64,000 nt of DNA, taken from the NCBI RefSeq assembly GCF_002796985.1, contig NZ_PEKX01000007.1, positions 920,284 through 984,283 of the forward strand, given 5' to 3'. Positions within the stretch are counted from its first letter, which is position 1. Each line of letters starts with the position of its first letter. The notes beneath the pieces were generated by a model. It was not told the DNA's origin. It saw only the letters and a program-made list of their open reading frames with translations, and did no database searches. Positions 26,069 through 35,005 of the stretch are shown here, piece after piece. The stretch comes from Pseudomonas sp. (GTDB taxonomy: Bacteria; Pseudomonadota; Gammaproteobacteria; Pseudomonadales; Pseudomonadaceae). A program made the position numbers and the translations under genes.

Positions 26069-28102
26069 ATGACCGCCACTTACCCGCACCTGCTCGCACC
26101 GTTGGACCTGGGCTTCACCACCCTGCGCAACCGCACCCTGATGGGCTCCATGCACACCGGCCTGGAAGAAAAGCCCCAGGGCTTCGAGCGCATGGCGGCC
26201 TACTTTGCCGAGCGCGCCCGTGGTGGCGTTGGCCTGATGGTCACCGGCGGCATCGGCCCGAACGAGGAGGGTGGTGTGTATTCCGGCGCGGCCAAGCTGA
26301 GCACCGCCGAAGAGGCCGAGAAGCACAAGGTCGTCACCCAGGCGGTGCACGAGGCGGGTGGCAAGATCTGCATGCAGATCCTCCACGCCGGCCGTTACGC
26401 CTACAGCCCGAAATCCGTTGCGCCCAGCGCCATTCAGGCGCCGATCAATCCGTTCAAGCCGCGCGAGCTGGATGAAGAGGGTATCGAGAAGCAGATCGCC
26501 GACTTCGTCAATTGCTCGAGCCTGGCCCAGGTGGCCGGCTACGATGGCGTCGAGATCATGGGTTCGGAAGGCTACTTCATCAACCAGTTCCTGGCCGCCC
26601 ACACCAACCACCGTACCGACCGCTGGGGCGGCAGCTACGAGAACCGCATGCGCCTGCCGGTGGAGATCGTCCGCCGCGTGCGCGAGGCCGTGGGCCCGAA
26701 CTTCATCATCATCTACCGCCTGTCGATGCTCGACCTGGTGGAAGGCGGCAGCACCTGGGATGAGATCGTCCTGCTGGCAAAGGCCATCGAGCAGGCCGGC
26801 GCCACCATCATCAACACCGGCATCGGCTGGCACGAAGCGCGTATCCCGACCATCGCCACCAAAGTGCCGCGCGCGGCCTTCACCAAGGTCACCGCCAAGC
26901 TGCGTGGTGAGATCGGCATCCCGCTGATCACTACCAACCGCATCAACACGCCGGAAATCGCCGAACAGGTGCTGGCCGAAGGCGACGCCGACATGGTCTC
27001 CATGGCCCGTCCGTTCCTCGCCGACCCGGACTTCGTCAACAAGGCCGCCGAAGGCCGCGCCGACGAGATCAACACCTGCATCGGCTGCAACCAGGCCTGC
27101 CTGGACCACACCTTCGGCGGCAAGCTGACCAGTTGCCTGGTGAACCCGCGCGCCTGCCACGAGACCGAGCTGAACTACATCCCCACCACCCATGTGAAGA
27201 AGATCGCTGTGGTCGGTGCCGGCCCCGCTGGCCTGTCCGCTGCCACCGTGGCGGCAGAACGTGGCCACGAGGTGACGCTGTTCGATTCCGCCAGTGAGAT
27301 CGGCGGCCAGTTCAACGTCGCCAAGCGCGTCCCAGGCAAGGAAGAGTTCTACGAGACCCTGCGCTACTTCAAGCGCAAGGTGGAAACCACTGGCGTCGAC
27401 CTGCACCTGAACACCCGCGTCAGCGTCGATGATCTGGTCAAGGGCGGCTTCGACGAGATCATCCTGGCCACCGGCATCGTGCCGCGCACCCCGGCCATTC
27501 CGGGCATCGAGAATGCCAAGGTGATCAACTACCTGGACGCCATCCTCGAGCGCAAGCCGGTCGGCCACAGCGCGGCGGTGATCGGCGCCGGCGGCATCGG
27601 CTTCGACGTTTCCGAGTACATCACCCATGCCGGCGAGTCCACCAGCCTGGACCGCCATGCTTTCTGGCAGGAGTGGGGCATCGACGAGAACCTGGAGGCC
27701 CGTGGCGGTGTTGCCGGCATCCAGGCGCACCCGCACTCCGCGGCGCGCCAGGTGTTCCTGCTGCAGCGCAAGAAGACCAAGGTCGGCGACGGCCTGGGCA
27801 AGACTACCGGCTGGATCCACCGCACCGGCCTGAAGAACAAGCAGGTGCAGATGCTCAACAGTGTCGAGTACCTCAAGGTCGACAACGATGGCCTGCATAT
27901 CAGCATCGCCGGTGGCGAGCCGCAGGTGCTGCCGGTGGATACCGTGGTCGTCTGCGCCGGCCAGGACCCGCTGCGCGAGCTGCATGACGGCCTGGTTGCC
28001 GCCGGCCAGAGCGTGCACCTGATCGGAGGGGCCGACGTGGCCGCCGAACTGGACGCCAAGCGCGCCATCAATCAGGGCTCACGCCTCGCCGCTGCAATCT
28101 GA
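26069..28102 (+). CDS. fadH: NADPH-dependent 2,4-dienoyl-CoA reductase
   Basis: The 677-residue flavo-iron-sulfur enzyme reduces 2,4-dienoyl-CoA during beta-oxidation of unsaturated fatty acids. An old-yellow-enzyme TIM barrel (about 1-330) precedes the 4Fe-4S cysteines C337, C340, C344 and C356, with the same spacing as E. coli FadH. FAD- and NADPH-binding domains follow (VVGAGPAGLSAATVAAERG near 385, and VIGAGGIGFDVSEY). GGAGACAAC precedes the ATG at 26069. The adjacent AraC-type operator suggests control by the neighbouring regulator. Confidence 0.95.
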   Translation: MTATYPHLLAPLDLGFTTLRNRTLMGSMHTGLEEKPQGFERMAAYFAERARGGVGLMVTGGIGPNEEGGVYSGAAKLSTAEEAEKHKVVTQAVHEAGGKICMQILHAGRYAYSPKSVAPSAIQAPINPFKPRELDEEGIEKQIADFVNCSSLAQVAGYDGVEIMGSEGYFINQFLAAHTNHRTDRWGGSYENRMRLPVEIVRRVREAVGPNFIIIYRLSMLDLVEGGSTWDEIVLLAKAIEQAGATIINTGIGWHEARIPTIATKVPRAAFTKVTAKLRGEIGIPLITTNRINTPEIAEQVLAEGDADMVSMARPFLADPDFVNKAAEGRADEINTCIGCNQACLDHTFGGKLTSCLVNPRACHETELNYIPTTHVKKIAVVGAGPAGLSAATVAAERGHEVTLFDSASEIGGQFNVAKRVPGKEEFYETLRYFKRKVETTGVDLHLNTRVSVDDLVKGGFDEIILATGIVPRTPAIPGIENAKVINYLDAILERKPVGHSAAVIGAGGIGFDVSEYITHAGESTSLDRHAFWQEWGIDENLEARGGVAGIQAHPHSAARQVFLLQRKKTKVGDGLGKTTGWIHRTGLKNKQVQMLNSVEYLKVDNDGLHISIAGGEPQVLPVDTVVVCAGQDPLRELHDGLVAAGQSVHLIGGADVAAELDAKRAINQGSRLAAAI

Positions 28103-28128
28103 TTCGGCTGCGACCTGAGTCGCAGAAT

Positions 28129-28158
28129 CGGGCCCGGAAAAGTTCCCTTCCGGGCCCG
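28129..28158 (+). terminator. Terminator-like hairpin after fadH
   Basis: CGGGCCCGGAA (28129-28139) and its perfect complement at 28148-28158 form an 11-bp stem with an 8-nt loop. A second hairpin (CTGCGAC/GTCGCAG) lies just upstream at 28108-28125. The U-tract is poor. Confidence 0.5.
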
Positions 28159-28250
28159 GATATCTTCCCGAAAATCCAACCGCGTCACAGAATGATCCAG
28201 CCAGTTAACCGCCCGGCCTGACCGCCGGGTCGGGTGCCAACCGAGTCACA

Positions 28251-28278
28251 TTGCCTGCGACATTAATTCCCCTAGACT
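28251..28278 (+). promoter_or_regulatory. Candidate promoter of the coiled-coil gene
   Basis: TTGCCT (28251-28256) and TAGACT (28273-28278) are 16 bp apart, about 95 nt before the ATG at 28374. The 271-nt gap otherwise holds only the fadH hairpins. Confidence 0.35.
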
Positions 28279-28373
28279 TGCTCGAATGTCGGGATTTTCC
28301 CGCTGTTCGGGTGCTGCGTTTCTGACAGGCCCTTTTTTCAGACTTCCTCCCGCACCAGCCCAGAGGTCAATCG

Positions 28374-29837
28374 ATGAGCATGCAGAAGAAGCCTCAAATG
28401 GTGGAAGCCGTGGTCTTCTTCAATGACCGCGGCGTCTGCAAGGAAATGCTCTATCCCGAGTTCGAGGCGCTGCTCGACAACGTCGTGCAGATGCCGGAAT
28501 ACGCCGATCAGCAGATGCAGCTCGCCTATGTGCTGATCAACCCGCGCCTGCTGGTCAAGGCGGTGGTGTTCTTCTACCTGGACTTCGACGAGAAGGGCGA
28601 GGCCGACCGTGGCTGGAACCTGCCGCTGCGCAACCTGGCCGACCGCGCCGGTCGCGGCCCGGACATGGGCGCAGGCCCCATTCGCCTGGCGTGCCGCAGC
28701 CAGTGCCCGGTGTCCTGGCACCAGATGCACCTGTGGGATCCGACCCTGGATGCCAGCAGGAACCATCTGGTCCAGCTGCGCGAATCGATCAAGCGCAACA
28801 ATCTTGGCGTGCTGGTGGAAGAGGAGCCGGCTGCGGTCGAGCTGGCACGCCTGCAGATGGCCGACGAACACCAGTGGTATGCGCCCGCCGAGGAGGAGTC
28901 GCGCGAGGAGGCCGAGAAGCTGGCCCGCGCCATGCTCGAGGATCATCATCAAAAGACCGCCGAACTACTCGGCCAGCACGAGACCCGCCTGTCGCAGATC
29001 AGTCAGCAGCATGAGCAGGAACTCGGCCGCCTGAAGCTGGGCGCGCAGGAGCAGGTCAAGGTGCTGCAGGCCGAGCTCGCGGCGCTGCGCGAGGGCCTCA
29101 AGCGCGAGGAAGAGATCAACGCCGGTCTGCGCCGAGAGCTGGATGGCCAGGCCAACGGTTTCCAGCGCGGGCGCGAGGAGCTGACCGCACAACTTCGCCA
29201 CATCGAGGCGAGCGGCCGAGACGAGCTGGAGCAATTGCGCCAGCAGATCGAGGAGGAGTCGCGCACCCGCATGGCCAGCCTGGAGGCTCGCTACAAGGAG
29301 CAGATTTCCGTCCGCGACGTCGAGCTGGGTTACCGCAACGAGCTGGACCAGCAGCTGCAGAAGGAGAACCAGCAACTGCGCCAGGAGGCCGAGCAACTTC
29401 GCGAGGAAACCGGTCAGTTGCGCCAGATCGCCGCGCAACTGCAGCAGGGCGCGGATGGCCTGCGCCTGGAGCTGGACGCTCTGTCAGCCCAGGCGGCTGG
29501 CGGCTCGGTGCTGGAGCGCCTGTCCGGCATGGGGGTGATCTTCGTGGTGTACCATCCGGGCGCGGGGCATCTGACCCTGTCACTGCAGGATGTCGCCCGT
29601 TACCAGGAAAACCCCATGGCGTTTGCCGCCGCCAAGTGCTTCGTCGCCGAAGACCAATACCGCAGCTGGCTTGCCCATTACCAGCAGCCTGCCTGTGAGG
29701 GACGGTTGTCCAACGGCGAGCGCTGCGCCATGCCCATCGACCGCGTGGAAACTCCCGGCCGCTTCGTCGAGGGCGACAGCAACTGCTGTTCCCGGCACAA
29801 GACCGCCGGCCGTCTGCGCAGCGTCACCACCGGCTGA
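28374..29837 (+). CDS. Coiled-coil protein with a C-terminal Cys/His cluster, function unknown
   Basis: The 487-residue protein has three parts. A globular N-terminal domain spans residues 1-155 (EAVVFFNDRGVCKEMLYPEF). A long Glu/Gln/Arg-rich coiled coil covers about 170-380. The C-terminal domain of about 100 residues ends in a possible zinc site (ACEGRL, ERCAM, SNCCSRHK). There is no signal peptide or membrane span. Pseudomonas homologues are sometimes labelled chromosome-partitioning proteins, probably only because of the coiled coil; no ParA ATPase motif is present. It runs into the next gene with a 10-nt gap, so the two are co-transcribed. Confidence 0.8.
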   Translation: MSMQKKPQMVEAVVFFNDRGVCKEMLYPEFEALLDNVVQMPEYADQQMQLAYVLINPRLLVKAVVFFYLDFDEKGEADRGWNLPLRNLADRAGRGPDMGAGPIRLACRSQCPVSWHQMHLWDPTLDASRNHLVQLRESIKRNNLGVLVEEEPAAVELARLQMADEHQWYAPAEEESREEAEKLARAMLEDHHQKTAELLGQHETRLSQISQQHEQELGRLKLGAQEQVKVLQAELAALREGLKREEEINAGLRRELDGQANGFQRGREELTAQLRHIEASGRDELEQLRQQIEEESRTRMASLEARYKEQISVRDVELGYRNELDQQLQKENQQLRQEAEQLREETGQLRQIAAQLQQGADGLRLELDALSAQAAGGSVLERLSGMGVIFVVYHPGAGHLTLSLQDVARYQENPMAFAAAKCFVAEDQYRSWLAHYQQPACEGRLSNGERCAMPIDRVETPGRFVEGDSNCCSRHKTAGRLRSVTTG

Positions 29838-29847
29838 CCGGGGCGCC

Positions 29848-30792
29848 GTGCGGTTCCCCGACTGGCGCCCCGAAGCACCGCTGCAACGCATCCATCTGGA
29901 TTGGCTCGATCGCGCTGGCATCGAGCTGGCGCTGTTGCGTCTGGACCTGGTGGATGAGTTCGTCTCTGGCAACAAGTGGTTCAAGCTCACGCCGTATCTG
30001 CATCTGGCCGCTGATCTCGGCCTGCGTGGCGTGATGACCCTGGGCGGCGCTCACTCCAATCACCTGCACGCAGTGGCTGCCGCCGGGGCACGCTTCGGTT
30101 TCGAAACGGTTGGATTGCTGCGCGGAGAAGAGCAGGACAATCCTACTGTCGCCGATCTGCAGCAGCTAGGCATGCAGCTCCACTGGCTTGGCTACGGTGG
30201 TTATCGTCGGCGTCACGAAGCAGATTTCTGGACGCCATGGCGCGAGCGTTATCCCCAATTGCTGGCGGTCGGTGAGGGCGGCGGCGGGCTGCGCGGTGCT
30301 CAGGGGTGTTCGCCACTGGTCACGCAGATTCGTCATCAGCTCGGCGGCATCGGCTGGGATGACTATCAACAACTCTGGGTGGCCTGTGGCACGGGTACGA
30401 CCCTGGCCGGCCTGGTGCTCGGAGAGCGCGGCGCGCATCCGGTGGTCGGTACCATGGCGGTGCCGCCTGGGCATGGCGTGGAAACACAGGTGCCTGAGTT
30501 GCTGCGCGAAGCGGGTGCCACCAATGCCGGCTACCGACTGATCGACGCCAGCCGGGGCGGCTTCGCACGGATCGATACGACGCTGGCGCACTTCATCCTC
30601 GCGACCGAAACCGAGTGCGGCGTGCCGCTGGAGCCGCTGTACACCGGGAAGTTGCTGCTGGCGTTACACGATGAAATCGCAGCGGGGCGCATCGCACGCG
30701 GCACCCGCATCGTCGCCATCCACAGCGGCGGCTTGCAGGGGCGTCGGGCGCTGGATGAGAAATTGAAGACCCTGGCCGCTCAGCGCGTATAG
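29848..30792 (+). CDS. PLP-dependent D-cysteine desulfhydrase / ACC deaminase-like enzyme
   Basis: The 314-residue protein belongs to the fold-type II PLP family. K43 in SGNKWFKL is the likely PLP lysine, and GGAHSNHLHA holds the conserved serine-Asn-His segment. ACGTGTTLAGL is the phosphate-binding glycine loop. I use a GTG start at 29848 preceded by GGGG; the frame extends upstream inside the coiled-coil gene, but homologues start near here. Substrate specificity cannot be told from sequence; D-cysteine is commoner than ACC for this subgroup. The 3' end overlaps the convergent DUF1853 gene by 13 nt. Confidence 0.85.
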   Translation: MRFPDWRPEAPLQRIHLDWLDRAGIELALLRLDLVDEFVSGNKWFKLTPYLHLAADLGLRGVMTLGGAHSNHLHAVAAAGARFGFETVGLLRGEEQDNPTVADLQQLGMQLHWLGYGGYRRRHEADFWTPWRERYPQLLAVGEGGGGLRGAQGCSPLVTQIRHQLGGIGWDDYQQLWVACGTGTTLAGLVLGERGAHPVVGTMAVPPGHGVETQVPELLREAGATNAGYRLIDASRGGFARIDTTLAHFILATETECGVPLEPLYTGKLLLALHDEIAAGRIARGTRIVAIHSGGLQGRRALDEKLKTLAAQRV

Positions 30793-31718
30793 CCGCTGTG
30801 CACCCGTGGCCAGCGGTCGCCCACCAGGAACAGGCGCTCCTGCTCCCGCCAGCGCCCTTCGTGGTGCTCCATGCGCACCAGCATCTGTGGGAAGCCGTCC
30901 TCCGGCAGCTCGGCCAGCCAGGTAGCGAAACGCTCTGCGCTCCAGCTTTCATCTTCGGCGGCCGGGGATAGCCAGCCCTTGCGGGACAAAGCCTGCCAGC
31001 CTTGCGGGTGTTGTGCCTGGTAGGCGGGCCAGGCGCGTCGGTGCAGCCAGCGGCCGCGCTGGTGGTTGCTGCTGGCGCCGGCAGGTGGCCGGCAGGGCGT
31101 CGGCCAGGCATAGAACAGGTAGCCGCCGAGCCAGAGACCGGGTGACGGCTCGGCGTCGCTGTGCTCGCGCACCACGGCCAACCCTTCGGCGGTGGAGGAG
31201 AGGGGCAGTTGGTGCTGGTAGAAGTGCTCGATCTTGCGCAGCAGATGGTCTTCGGCGCCCGGTCCGAGCCAGGAGTCGGGTCCGTCGTCGCTGGGGCCGA
31301 GGTAGAGCTTGATGGCCAGTTCCAGGTGATGCAGGCCGTCGTCGTCCTCCAGTAGCAGATCCAGTTCGCCGAGGGTCTGGCCGTTGTCGCGCACCGGCAG
31401 GTTGGCGGCCAGCAGGCGCAGGTCCGGAGCGCGTTCCAGGGCGTATTGCCAGAGGCGCTCGTAGTAACGGCCCAGGCGCTGGTGTGGCGCAGACTCGAGC
31501 TGTTCCAGTAATTCACCTGGCGACTGTTCCAGGGCACGCAGCCAGTCGGCCAGCAGCGAGGGTTTTGCGTACCAGCGGCTGGCGCTCAGCGGATGGCGCA
31601 GGGCAGGGCTGCCTGGTTGTAGCAAGGGCGGGGAGAGCAGCGTCCAGGCAAGGTCGCGGACCTGCGGCTGGCGCAGGTCGATCAGCAACTCGTCGAGCAG
31701 GGAGGTGAAGTCGGTCAT
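30780..31718 (-). CDS. DUF1853 family protein
   Basis: The 312-residue cytoplasmic protein matches the DUF1853 family by its RYYERLWQYAL segment and GELDLLLEDDDGLHHLELAIK core at residues 117-137. An acidic residue (D120) followed by a strand and E133-x3-K137 resembles the PD-(D/E)XK nuclease active site, so a nucleic-acid-processing role is possible but unproven. It is convergent with the PLP enzyme and divergent from nadK, with 112 bp to the nadK start. Confidence 0.8.
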   Translation of the reverse strand: MTDFTSLLDELLIDLRQPQVRDLAWTLLSPPLLQPGSPALRHPLSASRWYAKPSLLADWLRALEQSPGELLEQLESAPHQRLGRYYERLWQYALERAPDLRLLAANLPVRDNGQTLGELDLLLEDDDGLHHLELAIKLYLGPSDDGPDSWLGPGAEDHLLRKIEHFYQHQLPLSSTAEGLAVVREHSDAEPSPGLWLGGYLFYAWPTPCRPPAGASSNHQRGRWLHRRAWPAYQAQHPQGWQALSRKGWLSPAAEDESWSAERFATWLAELPEDGFPQMLVRMEHHEGRWREQERLFLVGDRWPRVHSGYTR

Positions 31719-31830
31719 CCCCCAAGCCTAGCCGTTATGCGCGCGCTCCGGCCACGCTGCGGTTTGCCGCTGCTTCCGCCTTTCGCCCATAATTCCGTCA
31801 TTCGAGTAGCGCAACGCCGTCCGGAGTCCC

Positions 31831-32718
31831 ATGGAACCCTTTCGCAATATCGGCATCATCGGCCGCCTGGGCAGCACCCAGGTGCTGGAAACCATCCGTC
31901 GGCTGAAGAAATTCCTCACCGAGCGCCATCTGCACGTGATCCTCGAGGACACCATCGCGGAGGTGCTGCCGGGTCACAGTCTGCAGACCTGCTCGCGCAA
32001 GATCATGGGTGAGATCTGCGACCTGGTGATCGTCGTCGGTGGCGACGGCAGCATGCTCGGCGCCGCGCGCGCCCTGGCGCGGCACAAGGTGCCGGTGCTG
32101 GGGATCAACCGCGGTAGCCTGGGCTTTCTCACCGATATCCGCCCTGACGAACTGGAGACCAAGGTCGCCGAAGTGCTCGGCGGCCAGTACATCGTCGAGA
32201 GCCGCTTCCTGCTCGATGCCCTGGTGCGCCGCCACGGCGAATCCATCGGCCAGGGCGACGCGCTGAACGATGTGGTGCTGCACCCCGGCAAGTCCACGCG
32301 GATGATCGAGTTCGAGCTGTACATCGACGGCCAGTTCGTCTGCAGCCAGAAGGCCGACGGCCTGATCGTCGCCACGCCGACCGGCTCCACCGCCTACGCG
32401 CTGTCCGCCGGCGGGCCGATCATGCATCCCAAGCTGGATGCCATCGTGGTGGTGCCGATGTACCCGCACATGCTCTCCAGCCGGCCCATCGTGGTCGATG
32501 GCAACAGTGAGCTGAAGATCGTCGTCTCGCCGAATATGCAGATCTACCCGCAGGTGTCCTGCGACGGCCAGAACCACTTCACCTGTGCGCCGGGCGATAC
32601 CGTCACGGTGAGCAAGAAGCCGCAGAAGCTGCGCCTGATCCACCCCATCGACCACAACTACTACGAGGTCTGCCGGACCAAACTGGGTTGGGGCAGCCGT
32701 CTCGGGAGCAGCGAGTGA
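31831..32718 (+). CDS. nadK: NAD kinase
   Basis: The 295-residue enzyme phosphorylates NAD to NADP. The GGDGS motif with catalytic D72 is at residues 70-74, and the second signature TPTGSTAYALSAGGPI lies near residue 190. Length fits the gamma-proteobacterial enzyme. Its stop overlaps the next ATG by one base (TGATG), starting a tight run of coupled genes (metallophosphatase, rhomboid). Confidence 0.97.
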   Translation: MEPFRNIGIIGRLGSTQVLETIRRLKKFLTERHLHVILEDTIAEVLPGHSLQTCSRKIMGEICDLVIVVGGDGSMLGAARALARHKVPVLGINRGSLGFLTDIRPDELETKVAEVLGGQYIVESRFLLDALVRRHGESIGQGDALNDVVLHPGKSTRMIEFELYIDGQFVCSQKADGLIVATPTGSTAYALSAGGPIMHPKLDAIVVVPMYPHMLSSRPIVVDGNSELKIVVSPNMQIYPQVSCDGQNHFTCAPGDTVTVSKKPQKLRLIHPIDHNYYEVCRTKLGWGSRLGSSE

Positions 32719-33698
32719 TGGAACTCGACCCCGCACGCGGCTACGACCTGATCGGTGACATCCACGGCTGCGCGCACACCCTCGACCATCTGCTGGAGCG
32801 CCTCGGCTACCGACAGCAGGGTGGCGTGTGGCGGCATGCGCGGCGCCAGGCGCTGTTCCTCGGCGACATCATCGATCGCGGCCCGCGTATCCGCGAGGCG
32901 CTGCACCGGGTACACGACATGGTCGCCGCCGGCGAAGCGCTGTGCATCATGGGCAATCACGAATTCAACGCCCTTGGCTGGTCCACTCCGGCAGCGCCAG
33001 GCAGTGGGCGCCAGTACGTGCGCGAGCACACGCCGCGCCATGCCCGACTGATCCGCGAGACGCTGGATCAGTTCGAAGGCCACCCGGCGGACTGGCGCGA
33101 TTTCCTCGGTTGGTTCCAGGACATGCCGCTGTTCCTCGATGCCGGGCGCTTCCGTATGGCCCATGCCTGCTGGGACCACGACGTGATCGACGCGCTGCGC
33201 CAGCAATTCCCGGACGGGCGCATCGACGAAGCCTTCCTCATGGCCACCGCAGAGCCTGGCAGCTTTGCCCAGCAGGCCTGCGACCGCCTGCTGCGCGGCA
33301 CTGACATGCGCCTGCCCAACGGCCTGACTCTGACCGGCAGCGACGGTTTCACCCGTGCTTTCTTCCGCACCAAGTTCTGGGAAGAGGACCGTGCGCCGGA
33401 GACCTATGGCGATATCGTGTTCCAGCCCGACGCGCTGCCCGACGAAGTGGCCAGCGAGCGCTTGAGCGAGGAGCAGAAGTCTCGCCTGCTGACCTATGGT
33501 GCCGACGAGCCGCTGCTGTTCGTCGGCCACTACTGGCGGCGCGGCACGCCGGCGCCGATCCGCCCGAACCTTGCCTGCCTGGATTACAGCGCGGTGATGT
33601 ACGGCAAGCTCGCGGCCTACCGGCTGGACGAGGAAACGCGGCTGGACCGCAACAAGTTCGTGTGGGTGGATGTGAAGCGCCCGGAGGGCAATGAGTGA
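32718..33698 (+). CDS. Calcineurin-like metallophosphatase
   Basis: The 326-residue protein carries the full metallophosphoesterase set: D14 and H16 in GDIHG, LFLGDIIDRGP, MGNHEFNA, and later HAC and VGHYW histidines. It resembles PrpE/ApaH-type enzymes that act on phosphoproteins or dinucleoside polyphosphates. The start overlaps the nadK stop and its own stop overlaps the rhomboid start (GTGA), so all three are translationally linked. The substrate is unknown; coupling to nadK might point to a nucleotide. Confidence 0.88.
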   Translation: MELDPARGYDLIGDIHGCAHTLDHLLERLGYRQQGGVWRHARRQALFLGDIIDRGPRIREALHRVHDMVAAGEALCIMGNHEFNALGWSTPAAPGSGRQYVREHTPRHARLIRETLDQFEGHPADWRDFLGWFQDMPLFLDAGRFRMAHACWDHDVIDALRQQFPDGRIDEAFLMATAEPGSFAQQACDRLLRGTDMRLPNGLTLTGSDGFTRAFFRTKFWEEDRAPETYGDIVFQPDALPDEVASERLSEEQKSRLLTYGADEPLLFVGHYWRRGTPAPIRPNLACLDYSAVMYGKLAAYRLDEETRLDRNKFVWVDVKRPEGNE

Positions 33699-34561
33699 GT
33701 ACAGTTGAAGCGATGCGGCTGCCGGCGGCGGTGGACCTGGGCGAGTTCGTCGGCCTGCTGCGCCGGCTGAACGTGCCGTTCCGGGTCAGCGAGGAGTCCG
33801 GCGAACAGGTGCTCTGGGTACCCAATTCGCAGCTGGCGGAGCAGGTTCGCAGCCTGTACCAGCGCTATCCACAGGGCGACCCGGATTTCACCGTGCAGGC
33901 CGAGCCCCAGCGTCGTGGGCCGGGGTTCGTGCAGCAGTTGAAGCTGAGCCGAATGACTGCCGCGGTGCTGCTGGTGACCTTCGTGGTGGCCGCCGTGACG
34001 CTGCTGGGTACCTCGCCGGAGACCCTGCGCTGGTTCACCTTCCAGGACTTCCGCTTCGTCAGCGAAGACCGCGTGCTGTTCTATCCGCTCTCCGACACGC
34101 TGGCGAGCGGGCAGTGGTGGCGCCTGCTGACGCCCATGCTGATCCACTTTGGCTGGCTGCACCTGGCGATGAACGCCATGTGGTACTGGGAGCTGGGTCG
34201 GCGCATCGAGTACCGCCAGGGGCCCTGGCTGCTGCTGGGCCTGAGCCTGGGCTTCGGCCTGGTGTCGAACCTGGTGCAGTACGGCGTCAGCGGCCCGAGC
34301 CTGTTCGGTGGCCTGTCCGGTGTGCTCTACGGCCTGCTCGGCCACTGCTGGATCTTCCAGCGCATGGCGCCCACGCCGGCCTATCACCTGCCCAAGGGCG
34401 TGGTGGCGATGATGCTGATCTGGCTGCTGGTGTGCCTGTCGGGGGTGATCGATATGCTCGGCTTCGGCTCCATCGCCAACGGCGCCCATGTCGGCGGGCT
34501 GGTGGCGGGGTGCCTGAGCGGCTTGGTCGGTGGGCTGCTGGCGCGGCGCCGCACCGCGTAA
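33695..34561 (+). CDS. Rhomboid family intramembrane serine protease
   Basis: The 288-residue protein has a soluble N-terminal part of about 85 residues and then six or seven membrane spans. The catalytic dyad is S208 in GGLSGVLYG and H265 in NGAHVGGL; the HLAMN motif (H156 to N160) stabilises the oxyanion. It therefore appears active. The short N-terminal domain resembles that of GlpG. The start is GTG, overlapping the previous stop. REP-like sequence follows. Confidence 0.92.
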   Translation: MSTVEAMRLPAAVDLGEFVGLLRRLNVPFRVSEESGEQVLWVPNSQLAEQVRSLYQRYPQGDPDFTVQAEPQRRGPGFVQQLKLSRMTAAVLLVTFVVAAVTLLGTSPETLRWFTFQDFRFVSEDRVLFYPLSDTLASGQWWRLLTPMLIHFGWLHLAMNAMWYWELGRRIEYRQGPWLLLGLSLGFGLVSNLVQYGVSGPSLFGGLSGVLYGLLGHCWIFQRMAPTPAYHLPKGVVAMMLIWLLVCLSGVIDMLGFGSIANGAHVGGLVAGCLSGLVGGLLARRRTA

Positions 34562-34571
34562 CGCTGAACCT

Positions 34572-34629
34572 GTAGGAGCGCTGTCGATTCCGGGAGTGAT
34601 GGGTATCGCTTCGCTCCATGCCATCCTAC
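34572..34629. repeat. REP-like inverted element
   Basis: GTAGGAGCG at the left and CCATCCTAC at the right give inverted GTAGGA/TCCTAC ends. Between them, GATGGGTATCGCTTCGCTCC is a second common Pseudomonas extragenic sequence. Confidence 0.5.
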
Positions 34630-34744
34630 GAAAGCAGTCCCCAGGATGAACGGGAGCGGCGCAACCGATTGACCGGTGTTCGTGCGCGTGAGGCTTTCGC
34701 CCGGTAGAATGCCGGCTTCGTTTTTCCCCTGCAGGAGCCGGCCC

Positions 34745-35005
34745 ATGTCGTCCTTCGCCGAAATGATCGAGAACATCACCCCCGACATCTACGAGAGCCT
34801 CAAACTGGCCGTGGAAATCGGCAAGTGGCCTGACGGCCGCAAGCTCACCGTGGAGCAGAAGGAGCTGTCGCTGCAGGCCATGATCGCCTGGGAGCTCGAC
34901 AACCTGCCCGAGGATCAGCGCACCGGCTACATGGGCCCGCAGGCCTGCGAATCCCACGCCGAGCCGATCCCGAACATCCTCTTCTCCTCCAACTCGCTGC
35001 ACTGA
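34745..35005 (+). CDS. DUF1315 (YeaC-like) small protein
   Basis: The 86-residue protein (MSSFAEMIENITPDIYESLK to FSSNSLH) matches the YeaC/DUF1315 family in length and in ELSLQAMIAWE and RTGYMG. It is soluble and of unknown function. GCAGGAG lies ahead of the ATG. Its stop overlaps the ATG of the next gene (TGATG), so the two are coupled. TAGAAT at 34705-34710 could be its -10 element. Confidence 0.9.
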   Translation: MSSFAEMIENITPDIYESLKLAVEIGKWPDGRKLTVEQKELSLQAMIAWELDNLPEDQRTGYMGPQACESHAEPIPNILFSSNSLH

